Shown: piece after piece, positions 1 through 9,054 of the stretch
Numbering within the stretch: position 1 is the stretch's first letter
Layout of the letters: each line of letters starts with the position of its first letter
Assembly: GCA_965228975.1 (NCBI GenBank)
Contig: OZ245851.1
Span: 1,674,001-1,738,000, forward strand
Source of the DNA: JAJFJD01 sp965228975
GTDB taxonomy: Bacteria > Pseudomonadota > Alphaproteobacteria > UBA8366
Direction: 5' to 3'
Length of the DNA: 64,000 bases
Translations under genes and position numbers: made by a program
The notes under the pieces: model-generated
Databases searched by the model: none
Told to the model about the DNA's origin: nothing
The model's input: the letters and a program-made list of their open reading frames with translations, nothing else

Positions 1-787
1 ATCCGGCGTCCTCCGGGCTCACCTCGAAGGTACGGATCGACCCGTCTTTAAGCTCCGCCACCTTCGACGGGCCGGTGGTGGTCAGCTCATCCATGCCGTC
101 CGAACCGTGGACGACCCAGACGCGCTCCGCGCCGAGGTTACCCAGCACCTGGGCCATCGGCTCGATCCAATGCTCCGCGAAGGTGCCGACCAGCAGGCGC
201 GTCACGGTTGCCGGGTTCGACATCGGGCCCAACAAGTTGAAGATGGTGCGGATTCCCATCTCGACGCGGGCCGGTCCGACATGCCGCATCGCGGAATGAT
301 AGATCGGCGCCATCATGAAGCCGATGCCCGCTTCGGCGATGGATTGCTGGACGGTTTCGGGCGACGCCTCCAGGTCGACGCCCAACGTGCCCAGCACGTC
401 GGCCGCACCGGATTTGGAACTGGCGGCACGGTTGCCGTGCTTCGCGACGGGAACACCGCACCCCGCGACGACAAGCGCCGTGGCGGTCGAGACGTTATAG
501 GTGCCATGCGAATCGCCGCCGGTTCCGACGACATCGATCGCGTTGGACGGCGCTTTGATTTTCAGGGACTTGTCCCGCATCGTGCGTACCGCGCCGGTGA
601 TCTCCTCCACGGTCTCGCCGCGCAGCCGGAGCGCCATCAAGAAGGCGCCGATCTGTGCCGGCGTCGCATCGCCGGACATCATAACGTCGAACGCGGCAGC
701 CGCTTCGGCCTCGGTCAGGGTCTTGCCGTCGGCCACTGTGGCGAGGAAGGGTTTGAGGTCGGGTCGTTGTTCGGTATCCGGTGCCAT
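1..787 (-). CDS. trpD: Anthranilate phosphoribosyltransferase, 3' end cut by window edge
   Basis: TrpD transfers the phosphoribosyl group of PRPP to anthranilate, the second committed step of tryptophan synthesis, in the cytoplasm. The 262 visible codons include the PRPP-binding GTGGD motif at residues 88-92 and the KHGNRAASSKSG segment around 116-127, both hallmarks of the family. Family members are usually about 340 residues, so roughly the last quarter lies outside the window. The start ATG is 12 bases after the trpG stop and is preceded by a GAGG ribosome binding site, so trpG and trpD form one operon. Identification is firm; only the C-terminus is unseen. Confidence 0.95.
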   Translation of the reverse strand, partial: MAPDTEQRPDLKPFLATVADGKTLTEAEAAAAFDVMMSGDATPAQIGAFLMALRLRGETVEEITGAVRTMRDKSLKIKAPSNAIDVVGTGGDSHGTYNVSTATALVVAGCGVPVAKHGNRAASSKSGAADVLGTLGVDLEASPETVQQSIAEAGIGFMMAPIYHSAMRHVGPARVEMGIRTIFNLLGPMSNPATVTRLLVGTFAEHWIEPMAQVLGNLGAERVWVVHGSDGMDELTTTGPSKVAELKDGSIRTFEVSPEDAG

Positions 788-799
788 ATGCCTCAGCCC

Positions 800-1384
800 C
801 TAGTTCGTCTTGCGTGACGATAATGAAAGAAAATTGTTCAATAGCTTATGCCCGTTTTCTGAGGCAATGCTTTCGGGATGGAACTGGACGCCGTGCAGCG
901 GCAGGCTGCGGTGGGCGAGGCCCATCACGACGCCGTCGTCGGTCTCGGCGGAGATTTCCAGGCAATCCGGCACCGAGGCCCGCTCGATGACCAGCGAGTG
1001 GTACCGCGTCGACCGGAAGGGCGACTCCAGATTGGCGAAAACGCCCGACCCATTGTGATTGATGGCACTCAGCTTGCCGTGCATCGGTTCGGGCGCGCGC
1101 ACCACCTTGCCACCCATCGCTTGCCCGATCGCTTCGTGGCCCAAACAGACGCCGAGCAACGGCAGTTCGCATTCCGCACAAGCATGCACCATGTCCAGGC
1201 TGATGCCGGCGCTGTCGGGATCGCACGGCCCCGGTGAGATCACGATGCCTTCCGGATTCTGGTCCAGCACGTCATCGACGCTGACGGCGTCGTTGCGGTG
1301 GACGACGACCTCGGCCCCCAACTCGCCCAGGAAGTGATACAAGTTGTAGGTAAAGCTGTCGTAATTGTCGATTAAGACAAACAT
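800..1384 (-). CDS. trpG: Anthranilate synthase component II (glutamine amidotransferase)
   Basis: TrpG hydrolyses glutamine and channels ammonia to TrpE for anthranilate formation. The 194-residue protein is a complete class I amidotransferase: the N-terminus reads VLIDNYDSFTYNL, the nucleophile is Cys80 in GVCLGHEAIGQ, and His169 and Glu171 sit in VQFHPES. The length is normal for a stand-alone TrpG; it could also serve as PabA for folate synthesis, as in many bacteria. An in-frame TAA lies 9 bases upstream of the ATG, so the start is forced, yet no ribosome binding site precedes it. It is followed directly by trpD, while its partner trpE lies about 2.8 kb away behind another promoter. Confidence 0.95.
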   Translation of the reverse strand: MFVLIDNYDSFTYNLYHFLGELGAEVVVHRNDAVSVDDVLDQNPEGIVISPGPCDPDSAGISLDMVHACAECELPLLGVCLGHEAIGQAMGGKVVRAPEPMHGKLSAINHNGSGVFANLESPFRSTRYHSLVIERASVPDCLEISAETDDGVVMGLAHRSLPLHGVQFHPESIASENGHKLLNNFLSLSSRKTN

Positions 1385-1444
1385 TTCAAAAAGTTATAGC
1401 CGGATATTCCGGCCGCCTCCGCCATGCCCGTTGTCACGATTATA
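1372..1444 (-). promoter_or_regulatory. trpG leader: -10 box, terminator-like hairpin, 17-codon upstream ORF
   Basis: On the minus strand a perfect TATAAT sits at 1444-1439, so transcription could start near 1432 and give a leader of about 48 bases. The leader holds the hairpin GCCGGA-ATA-TCCGGC (1413-1399), followed after a few bases by a run of five T next to the trpG ATG. A 17-codon ORF starts at ATG 1425 and stops with TAA at 1374-1372, 13 bases inside trpG. It contains no tryptophan codon. The trpG ATG has no Shine-Dalgarno sequence, so re-initiation after the small ORF is a possible way of starting trpG. The -35 region is weak. All of this is inference from sequence. Confidence 0.4.
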
Positions 1445-1498
1445 TAGCAGGGAAGGGTATGGTAAGAAAGCAATCCTGCGCGTTGTTCGGATAGAATT

Positions 1499-2272
1499 TC
1501 AGCGGCCGGTGAAAACCGGTTTGCGTTTCTCGACGAAGGCGCGTTTGGCCTCTTTCGAATCCTCGGATTTGGACACCTCGACCGTCATGTTCTGTTCGAA
1601 CCGGTAGCCGTCTCGTAGCGTCATTTCCTCGATCGAGTTCAACGCGTGTTTCGCGAGTTTGATCGCGATCGGGCTTTTCGACGCAATTTCGTCGGCGAAG
1701 CCCATCGCGCTATTCATCAACTCGTCCGGCGCGACACAGGCTTCGACCACGCCCAAGCGATATAGTTCGGCACCGCTCACCCGGTAGCCCGTGAGCATCA
1801 TACGGCGGACTGTCGAGTGGCCGAAGAGCCGCATCGCATGTCGTCCGCCGCCGAGCAACCCGACGTTGATTTCGGGAAGCGCCAGGACCGCCGACTCGGA
1901 GGCGACCAGGATGTCGCACGACGCGGCCACCGCAAGGCCGGCGCCGAGGGCAGGACCGTTGACCGCGCCGATCACCGGTTTCTGGCACTCCATGATCGAG
2001 TAAAAGCAGCCGCGAACACGCCGGTTGTGCTGCCAGGATTCTCCTGGACCGCGCTCCTTGCCGGCCTGGTCCTTGATATCCGCGCCGGCGGAGAAACACT
2101 TGCCGGCGCCGGTGAGGATGGCGACCCGAACGTCGTCGTTGTCGCTGATCCAATCGAAAACCGCCGCCATATCCAGATGAAACTGTGCGTTTTGCGCGTT
2201 GACCGGGGGCCGGTTCATGGTCACCGTCGCGATGTGCGACTCGATGGAGCAAAGGACGGTTTCCGTTTCCAT
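1499..2272 (-). CDS. Enoyl-CoA hydratase/isomerase (crotonase) family protein
   Basis: A 257-residue crotonase-fold protein acting on an unknown acyl-CoA. FSAGADIKD (residues 60-68) and the GAVNGPALGAG segment (102-112) supply the oxyanion-hole regions. Aligned with mitochondrial crotonase, the glutamate that activates water in the GGGCE stretch is Ala114 here, while the second acid is kept as Glu134 in LPEINVG. True hydratases need both, so this may be an isomerase, a dehydratase variant or a lyase. The start was placed at METET because GGGAG lies 9 bases upstream; an upstream in-frame extension is rich in R and T and unlike the family. It sits between trpG and the divergent deacetylase with no pathway partner. 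Confidence 0.85.
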   Translation of the reverse strand: METETVLCSIESHIATVTMNRPPVNAQNAQFHLDMAAVFDWISDNDDVRVAILTGAGKCFSAGADIKDQAGKERGPGESWQHNRRVRGCFYSIMECQKPVIGAVNGPALGAGLAVAASCDILVASESAVLALPEINVGLLGGGRHAMRLFGHSTVRRMMLTGYRVSGAELYRLGVVEACVAPDELMNSAMGFADEIASKSPIAIKLAKHALNSIEEMTLRDGYRFEQNMTVEVSKSEDSKEAKRAFVEKRKPVFTGR

Positions 2273-2556
2273 GGCGGTTTTCTCCCATTTTTTGGATCGG
2301 TCGCGTGGCGCGGTTGTCGGATTTCTGGATGACCGGAGCAATGGATTTACCCGTTTGCGTGCGGCTTGGCGAATCTTTCGGGCGGGTGATTCCGGCGTGG
2401 AACCAGCCTTTTAACGCCATCGTTCAGTAAACGTTCATGTTTTTGCGACATCAGTATGCCGCTGCAATGGGATGTGAGTCCTAGTTCGTTAACCGTGGTG
2501 GTGTGTCGGTACAACATCGCCTATACATGCGAGGGGCATCGTCGCCGAGCAAAGGC

Positions 2557-4152
2557 ATGGAAAACCGCATAGACGACCACAAGGGCGGCCGCGAGGACGT
2601 TGCGGTCGGCAACCCTGTCCCGAATCGTTTGCTGCATCGCATGCGCAGCGGCGTTTGGTGGCGTGCGGTGGCCGAGCATTATGGCCCGTCGGCGGCGAAA
2701 GTGACGTCGACCCTGGCCTTCGCCTTCGCCATCGGTATCGGCCTTGGGGTCGTGCTGGCATCCGGGTTGGACGATTCGACGGATTATGACCAAGCCCGCG
2801 CGCATGTTTCGGAAACGTCGGAGATTGCCCACAACTCCGTGCGGAAAGCAGAGCCGGAACCGCCGTATTCGATAGAGGTCAGTGTCCGCGAGAATACCCA
2901 GCCGGCGGCAGCGCAACTTGGTGATATTTTCGCCAATGTCTCTACCGAGACCGACCCGATTGCAAAACCCAAGGCAGGGACCGACGAGCTGGCGGAAACC
3001 GAGCAGAGTAAAACGGATGCTGCGAAAAAATCCGTTGCCACTGTTTCGACGGGGAGCGCCACGTCGTCAACGCCTTCGGACGGGGAACCGAAATCGGCGG
3101 CGGTCGCGGCCGAACCGGTGAACGAAAATCGGCCGGCAAAGACTCAGGACAGCGACATATCCGACGGTACGGCAGTGACCTCGTTGGCGGCATCGACGCC
3201 CAAGACGCCGGAAAAGCCGTTGGATGTGGCGGTGACGACCACGCCTGAGGTCGAGGACGACGCGGGAAAAGCCGCTGCGCCGGTATTGCCGGTGGTTGAG
3301 GACGGCGACGCGGTTCGAAACGTCGAGGAATCCGTCAACGCGGCGGACGATGCGTCGGCCGGCGGCGAGAGTGACGTCCCGGACCGCCTGACCGGACGCC
3401 AACTGGCCTCTCTGCCGGGGCCGCGCGACGCGACATGGCTGAGGCACGCCGTTCGGACGCCGCGAGAGCCGGGCAAGGCGATGATCGCCATCGTAATCGA
3501 CGACCTGGGCATCGATCAGAAACGGACCCGCCGCGCAATCGACATGCCGGGACCGATGACCATGTCCTTTATCCCCTATGGCTACAACCTGTCCCGCTTG
3601 ACCAAGATTGCGCGGGCGGGCGGCCATGAGATTTTGCTGCACTTGCCGATGGAACCGCTGCGGGAGTCGGTCGATCCCGGTCCGCACGCGATGCTCACCA
3701 CGCTCAGCGCCGAGGAATTGCGGAAACGGTTGGTATGGAATTTGGCCCGCATGGAAGGCTATGTCGGGGTCAACAACCACATGGGCAGCCGGTTTACCGC
3801 CTGGCGGCCCGGGATGCGCATCGTGATGCGGGAAATTCGGGAACGCGGCCTGCTGTTCCTCGACTCTTGGACCAACAAGCGGTCCTATGGCGTTAAACTG
3901 GCACGGGAAAACGGCATTCCGAGCGCGGTGCGCGATGTATTCATCGACCATGACATCGATGCGGCATCGATCGGCAAACGTCTGCGGCAACTCGAATCGA
4001 TAGCGCGCCGCCGCGGATTCGCCATTGGCATCGGTCACCCATACGACCTGACGACAAAGCTGCTTCCGGCTTGGATGGCCGAGGCCAAAGAGCGTGGAAT
4101 CCAGTTCGTCCCGATCAGCACCATCGTCGAGCGCCGGATGACCGCCGGCTAG
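2557..4152 (+). CDS. Divergent polysaccharide deacetylase (YibQ/DUF610 family), membrane anchored
   Basis: A 531-residue protein in three parts: a short cytoplasmic N-terminus and one membrane segment near residues 49-70, a long acidic, Ser/Thr/Ala-rich and probably disordered spacer to about residue 300, and a C-terminal NodB-like domain. The domain shows IVIDDLG near 312-318, then LHLPMEP, NNHMGS, DVFIDHD and GIGHP, the pattern of the divergent polysaccharide deacetylase family. The active domain would lie in the periplasm and act on an unknown glycan. The start is uncertain: ATG 2557 follows a weak GAGCAAAGG, and an in-frame GTG at 2503 would add 18 residues. Its TAG stop interlocks with the convergent trpE stop in one CTAG. 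Confidence 0.8.
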   Translation: MENRIDDHKGGREDVAVGNPVPNRLLHRMRSGVWWRAVAEHYGPSAAKVTSTLAFAFAIGIGLGVVLASGLDDSTDYDQARAHVSETSEIAHNSVRKAEPEPPYSIEVSVRENTQPAAAQLGDIFANVSTETDPIAKPKAGTDELAETEQSKTDAAKKSVATVSTGSATSSTPSDGEPKSAAVAAEPVNENRPAKTQDSDISDGTAVTSLAASTPKTPEKPLDVAVTTTPEVEDDAGKAAAPVLPVVEDGDAVRNVEESVNAADDASAGGESDVPDRLTGRQLASLPGPRDATWLRHAVRTPREPGKAMIAIVIDDLGIDQKRTRRAIDMPGPMTMSFIPYGYNLSRLTKIARAGGHEILLHLPMEPLRESVDPGPHAMLTTLSAEELRKRLVWNLARMEGYVGVNNHMGSRFTAWRPGMRIVMREIRERGLLFLDSWTNKRSYGVKLARENGIPSAVRDVFIDHDIDAASIGKRLRQLESIARRRGFAIGIGHPYDLTTKLLPAWMAEAKERGIQFVPISTIVERRMTAG

Positions 4153-5669
4153 TTCTTCGGCTTGGCGTCTTCTTCCTGGGCGAAGCGGACGGCTTCCTCG
4201 ACCGCGCGCATCAGGGCACGGGCCTTGTTCCAGCTTTCCTGGTACTCCGATTCCGGGTCGCTGTCGGCGACGATGCCGCCGCCGGCCTGGACATAGACTT
4301 TTTCGTCTTTGACGACGGCGGTCCGTAACGCGATGCAGGTATCCATGTCGCCGCCGGCGCCGAAATATCCGATGCATCCCGCATAGGCGCCGCGCCGTTC
4401 GCTTTCCAACTCGTCGATGATTTCCATCGCGCGTACCTTCGGCGCGCCGGAGACCGTTCCGGCGGGAAAGCCGGCGATCAGTGCGGAGAGCGCGTCGTGA
4501 TCCGGCCGAATCTTACCGGTCACGTTCGACACGATATGCATGACGTGGCTGTAGTATTCGATGATGAACTGCTCATCCACGACAACCGACCCGACTTCGC
4601 TGACACGGCCGACATCGTTCCGGCCGAGGTCCAGCAGCATGAGGTGCTCCGCGCGTTCTTTCGGATCGGCCAGCAGGTCCTTGGCATAATAAGCATCTTC
4701 CGCTGCGTCTTTGCCGCGCGGGCGCGTCCCGGCGATCGGTCGAATGGTCACGGTATCGCCGCGCAGCCGGACCAGGATTTCCGGGCTGGACCCGACGAGA
4801 GCGAAGTCCTCGAAATTCAAGAAAAACAGGAACGGTGACGGATTAAGCCGCCGCAGCGCGCGATAGAGCGCGAAGGCGGGCAATTTGAATGGGATTTCGA
4901 ACCGTTGGCTCACCACGACCTGGAAGATGTCACCGGCGAGGATGTATTCCTTCGACCGTTCCACCATCTCGTGGAATTCCTCGCGCGTCATATTGGATGA
5001 CGGTGTCGGCGGGTCGCCGATCGCGGGAGCGTCGCCACCGCGCGGCAATGCGCGCCCGAGATCGGACACGATCTGCCATAGTCTTTCGGTCGCCGCATCG
5101 AAAGCCGCCGTCGCGTCGATCGCATTGTCCGGGCGGACTGGGGTGACGACGGTTACCGTGTCTTCGATCGTGTCGAACACGGCGATAACGGTTGGACGCA
5201 GGAACAGGCCGGACGGCAGGCCCACGACTTCCGGGTTGGCGTCCGGCAGCCGCTCCATGAGGCGGACCATGTCGTAGCTCATGAAACCGACGAGCCCGGC
5301 CGCCATGGGCGGCAAGCCGTCGGGCAATTCGATCTCGGATTCCGCGAGAACCGACCGCAGGCTGTCGAGGGGGCTGCCGTCACAAGCTTCGTAGGCGTCG
5401 GGCGCCGCGTCCGGGGTCCGGTTGATTTCGGAAGTCTCGTCCTGGCATCGCCAGATCAGGTCGGGGTTGAGCCCGATGAACGAGTAACGCCCACGGATCG
5501 CGCCGCCCTCGACGGACTCCAGCAGGAAGCTGTACGGCTTGTTCTCGGCGAGCTTGAGCATGGCCGACACCGGAGTTTCCAGGTCGGCGACGAGCCGGGT
5601 CCAAACGACTTGCGCTTCGCCGGCCTCATACCGGCGCGCGAAGGCGTCGAAGTCAGGATTCGCCTGCAT
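4149..5669 (-). CDS. trpE: Anthranilate synthase component I
   Basis: TrpE converts chorismate to anthranilate with ammonia from TrpG. The 506-residue protein carries LLES at residues 49-52, the motif involved in tryptophan feedback inhibition, and the chorismate-binding blocks PIAGTRPRG, GTVSGAPKVRAMEI and GCIGYFG in the C-terminal half. ATG 5669 overlaps the end of the upstream ppiD-like gene by 17 bases, which suggests translational coupling; the in-frame region further upstream is only the other gene read in another frame. There is no leader peptide in front, so attenuation of the classic type is unlikely here and allosteric control by tryptophan is the visible control. Confidence 0.95.
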   Translation of the reverse strand: MQANPDFDAFARRYEAGEAQVVWTRLVADLETPVSAMLKLAENKPYSFLLESVEGGAIRGRYSFIGLNPDLIWRCQDETSEINRTPDAAPDAYEACDGSPLDSLRSVLAESEIELPDGLPPMAAGLVGFMSYDMVRLMERLPDANPEVVGLPSGLFLRPTVIAVFDTIEDTVTVVTPVRPDNAIDATAAFDAATERLWQIVSDLGRALPRGGDAPAIGDPPTPSSNMTREEFHEMVERSKEYILAGDIFQVVVSQRFEIPFKLPAFALYRALRRLNPSPFLFFLNFEDFALVGSSPEILVRLRGDTVTIRPIAGTRPRGKDAAEDAYYAKDLLADPKERAEHLMLLDLGRNDVGRVSEVGSVVVDEQFIIEYYSHVMHIVSNVTGKIRPDHDALSALIAGFPAGTVSGAPKVRAMEIIDELESERRGAYAGCIGYFGAGGDMDTCIALRTAVVKDEKVYVQAGGGIVADSDPESEYQESWNKARALMRAVEEAVRFAQEEDAKPKN

Positions 5670-7542
5670 CGGGGATCGTGTTGGCGTTGAAGTGATAATC
5701 CACGGCGTCCTGGTTGATCGAGACGTTGTGGCGACTCCGCAACGCTGCGCCGAGTTGTGCGGTGATGTCGTTGGCGATGCCGGTGACCAAGGTGCGTGAA
5801 ATCGTCTCGACACCGGTTTTGTCTGTATCTGGGGTCGCGGCCTGAACCCCGGTCAGCTGCGCAATATCGACGCCGTTGACGCCATCCGCCATCGCGGCCT
5901 TGCCGATCTCCTTCTGGGCGAACAATTGCGACACCAGTCCGCCGGGCATGTTCGCGGGGGCCTTGTCGCCGGTGCGGGTGAAGGCGTCCGTCGATTGTGT
6001 CGTGCTTTTCAACTCGGTGGCGATGTCGGCGAGTTTCGCGCCGCCGTTAAGGCGTTCGACGACTTTCTGGGCCGACGCGCGAGCGGATTTCCATCGCTCA
6101 TCCGCCTGCCAGTCCTTGATCGCCTCGGCGCGGACGGTATCCAGGGGCCGCAGGGCCGGAGCGGTGATCGATTCCACATGGATAACGAAGAACCCGCCAT
6201 TGGCTGTCTCGCCCAGCAGCGAGTCCTGTCCGCTCGGCGTTTCGAAGGCGGATTTCAAGAAGGGAGCGGGCGGCAGGCCGGCGACGGGCGTGTCGCTCTT
6301 GCCGCGTCCTTCGCTGTCGACGGCGTCGACCTTGCTGAGCTTGATGTCGAGGTCGCGCGCCGCGTCGGTCAAGGTCGAACCGCCGCCCAACGCCTCTTCC
6401 AGGCGGTTGGCGATGTCGAGCACCTGGTTGATGCCTTCCTCCTTCGCCAGGTCTTCGTTCAGCGACTTGCGCGCCTCGTCGAAGCTGGGCGTCTGGCCGG
6501 CCACGATGTCGTCAACCAGAAGGATTTGCAGACCGAAGGGGCCGCTGATCGGATCGGACGGCTTGCCCTTCGACAATTTGAAGGCCGGGTCCGCCAGTTG
6601 TGCCGGCAGATCCGCTTTCGTCAGCGTACCGAGTTTCGTGGCGCTTTCCTCCTGGCCGGCGATCTCCTTGGCGACCTTCGCGAAGTCCTCGCCTGCGCGG
6701 ATGCGGTCGAGCGCCTTGTCCGCGGTGGCCTGGTCGGGCACAAGCATCTGAAGGACCGTCCGTTTTTCCGGCGTGCCAAGAGTATCGCGACGCTCGTCAT
6801 AGATCTCGCGAAGCCGTTGTTCGGAAATCTTCACATCCTTCGACGCCTCGAGCGGGTCGAGATAGACATAGCTCAGGGTGCGGTATTCCGGCGCGGTGAA
6901 ATTGGCCGCGTTGGCCTTGTAATAGGCTTCGAGCTCTTCCTCGCTCGGTTCGCGTACCGGGCTGTTCTGGTCGACCGGTATGGTCATATAGGTCGCGGTA
7001 CGCCGTTCGTTCCGCCAAGCGTAAAGCTTGTCGACCAAGGCCTTCGGTGCGGCGGTGCCTTGCGTCAGGCTGTTGAGGTACTGGTCCCGCATGAGACCGG
7101 CGCCGAGCTGGGCGAGGAACTGCTGCTCGTTCGTTCCGTTGTTCCGCAGGATGTTCTGGAACTCATGGGAACTGATATTGCCGAACTGCCGCTTTATCTG
7201 GTCGCGAAGCGCGTTTTCGCCGGCGGCGAGCCCCATATCCCGGGCCGCCTCGTCGAACAGGGTGAGGGTGACGATCTGGCCCAGGACCTGGTCGAGGACG
7301 CCGAGCTGGCGGGCGCGCTGTTCGTCGATGTTCAGTGGGCGTAACCGCTCGACTTCGCGCCGAAAGGCGGTACTCAACTGGTTCGTGGTTATCTCGCGAT
7401 CGCCGACTTCGGCAACGGTGTTGCCGACATTCCCGCCGAAATAGGAATCGCCGATGCCCCAGACCGCGAAGCTGAGGACAAGCAACCCAAATAGGGCCTT
7501 GATGAAGATCGATCCGACCGAACTGCGAAGCGACTGAAGCAT
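5653..7542 (-). CDS. ppiD: Peptidyl-prolyl cis-trans isomerase / periplasmic foldase, SurA_N-PpiD type
   Basis: An inner-membrane anchored folding helper of 629 residues. It starts MLQSLRSSVGSIFIK and has one membrane segment (about residues 12-34) that would place the rest in the periplasm. Next come a SurA-like N-terminal chaperone region with the GDREITTNQL pattern, a parvulin-type rotamase domain around residues 250-370 (with GPFGLQILLVDD at its end), and a second degenerate C-terminal region. This is the PpiD layout. It heads the transcription unit leading into trpE and is divergent from tpiA. The start was taken at the ATG just before the membrane helix; the 13 residues upstream look non-coding. 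Confidence 0.88.
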   Translation of the reverse strand: MLQSLRSSVGSIFIKALFGLLVLSFAVWGIGDSYFGGNVGNTVAEVGDREITTNQLSTAFRREVERLRPLNIDEQRARQLGVLDQVLGQIVTLTLFDEAARDMGLAAGENALRDQIKRQFGNISSHEFQNILRNNGTNEQQFLAQLGAGLMRDQYLNSLTQGTAAPKALVDKLYAWRNERRTATYMTIPVDQNSPVREPSEEELEAYYKANAANFTAPEYRTLSYVYLDPLEASKDVKISEQRLREIYDERRDTLGTPEKRTVLQMLVPDQATADKALDRIRAGEDFAKVAKEIAGQEESATKLGTLTKADLPAQLADPAFKLSKGKPSDPISGPFGLQILLVDDIVAGQTPSFDEARKSLNEDLAKEEGINQVLDIANRLEEALGGGSTLTDAARDLDIKLSKVDAVDSEGRGKSDTPVAGLPPAPFLKSAFETPSGQDSLLGETANGGFFVIHVESITAPALRPLDTVRAEAIKDWQADERWKSARASAQKVVERLNGGAKLADIATELKSTTQSTDAFTRTGDKAPANMPGGLVSQLFAQKEIGKAAMADGVNGVDIAQLTGVQAATPDTDKTGVETISRTLVTGIANDITAQLGAALRSRHNVSINQDAVDYHFNANTIPDAGES

Positions 7543-7782
7543 CTCACCGTGCTCACGTAATTGACAGGAATGGCGGCCCATTCGCGGCGGCGCCGCATGA
7601 TAGAAGCGGCCCTATCCCCCCGCAACCTACAAATCGTTCAGAAACCGGCCTTTGAATTCAACATCCTCGGGCTAACCACAGGGGGGAGTGGTCTCGCCCG
7701 CGCGCGTCATGGTATCAACCGGCATCGCTGAACAACGGCGATGGGCTGGAAGACTGAACGGGCGGAAGAGAGACGAACCGAC

Positions 7783-8538
7783 ATGGGTGCAACGCGGATC
7801 CCGGTGATCGCCGGAAACTGGAAGATGAACGGGCTCAAACAAGACGGCCTCGCTTTGGCGCGGGACGTCGCGGCGGGAGCCGGCGCCCATGCCTGCGAAT
7901 TCGTCATTTGTCCGCCGGCGACGCTGTTGGCGGCTGTGGCCGATGCGCTGACGGGGAGCCGCGTCCAGCTTGGAGCACAGAATTGCCACGCCGAAGCCGA
8001 CGGCGCCCATACCGGCGATATCAGTGCCGGTATGCTGGTGGACGCCGGGTGTTCCCATGTCATTCTTGGACATTCCGAACGCCGGGCCGATCACGGCGAG
8101 GACGACGCGGCGGTCGTCGCCAAGGCCACCGCGGCACACGCGGCAGGATTGACCGCGATCGTCTGTGTCGGCGAGACCGAGGCGCAACGCGACGCGGGAC
8201 AGGCCTTGGATGTGGTCGCGGCACAGGTGGCCGGATCGGTTCCCGGCCACGCGACGGCGGCGAACACGATCGTCGCATATGAGCCCGTTTGGGCCATTGG
8301 CAGCGGCCGGACGCCGACTCCGAGTGAAATTCAGGCGGTTCACGCCCATATCCGGGCGGCGCTCGCGGACCGTCTGAGCGAGGAGACGGCGGCCGCGATG
8401 CGCTTGCTCTACGGCGGGTCGATGAAACCGGGGAATGCCCCGGAATTGCTGGCAATCGAGGATGTCGATGGCGGATTGATCGGAGGAGCCAGCCTCAAGG
8501 CGGAAGATTTTCTCGCAATTGCCCAAAGTTGTCCCTAG
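7783..8538 (+). CDS. tpiA: Triosephosphate isomerase
   Basis: TpiA interconverts dihydroxyacetone phosphate and glyceraldehyde 3-phosphate in glycolysis and gluconeogenesis. The 251-residue protein has all active-site residues: Asn12 and Lys14 in GNWKMNG, the electrophile His97 in ILGHSERR, and the catalytic base Glu167 in AYEPVWAIGSG, whose GSG starts the flexible loop. The phosphate-binding LYGGS is also present. The start ATG follows a GAAGAGAG stretch; an in-frame ATG 42 bases upstream would add residues foreign to the family. The 240-base divergent gap to ppiD should hold both promoters, but no clear box was recognised. Confidence 0.97.
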   Translation: MGATRIPVIAGNWKMNGLKQDGLALARDVAAGAGAHACEFVICPPATLLAAVADALTGSRVQLGAQNCHAEADGAHTGDISAGMLVDAGCSHVILGHSERRADHGEDDAAVVAKATAAHAAGLTAIVCVGETEAQRDAGQALDVVAAQVAGSVPGHATAANTIVAYEPVWAIGSGRTPTPSEIQAVHAHIRAALADRLSEETAAAMRLLYGGSMKPGNAPELLAIEDVDGGLIGGASLKAEDFLAIAQSCP

Positions 8539-8636
8539 CCATGACCCCCTTTAATGACTAAATACTGCGGGCGGCGAAGAGACAGCGCTTGGGGATTTGT
8601 CGTCTTTCGGCTCGTGATACCGGTATAGGAAGAAAC

Positions 8637-8957
8637 GTGGAAACGATCGTCCTTGTTATACATCTGATCTTGGCGATCGCGTTGGTCGGCGTCGTGCTGC
8701 TCCAGCGTAGCGAAGGTGGCGGTCTTGGGATCGGCGGTGGCGGCAGTGGCGGACTTATGAGTGTCCGCGGGACCGCGAACCTGCTGACCCGGGCGACCGG
8801 CGTCCTTGCGGCCGCATTCATGGCGACCAGCCTGATCCTTGCGATCATGGCCGGCAGCCAAACGGAACGGCGGTCGATCCTGGATCAGCCTGCCGGCACC
8901 GCCGCACCGGCACAGCAGCAAGCGCCGACGGAACCGAGCGTCCCGCTGTCTAGATAA
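8637..8957 (+). CDS. secG: Preprotein translocase subunit SecG
   Basis: SecG is the small accessory subunit of the SecYEG translocon in the inner membrane. The 106-residue product has two membrane segments, about residues 2-22 and 52-74. They are joined by the family's glycine-rich cytoplasmic loop with LLQRSEGGGLGIGGG. A Pro/Ala/Gln-rich tail ends the protein. The GTG start follows AGGAAG at good spacing; an upstream ATG would add 16 residues without the SecG look. tpiA-secG-pyrG is a common order in alphaproteobacteria, and all three face the same way here. Confidence 0.93.
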   Translation: METIVLVIHLILAIALVGVVLLQRSEGGGLGIGGGGSGGLMSVRGTANLLTRATGVLAAAFMATSLILAIMAGSQTERRSILDQPAGTAAPAQQQAPTEPSVPLSR

Positions 8958-9054
8958 TCGCCAATTGGGGTGTGCTGTCATGCGAGGGCCGCGCAGGCGG
9001 GCCGGTCGGGATGATGCGTGGCGGGCTGAACGGGAAACGGTGGTTTAGCGGGCG

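Noticed and set aside
3067..4377. A 436-codon minus-strand frame under the deacetylase
   Set aside because: Antisense shadow of the deacetylase and beyond; no motif, no ribosome binding site.
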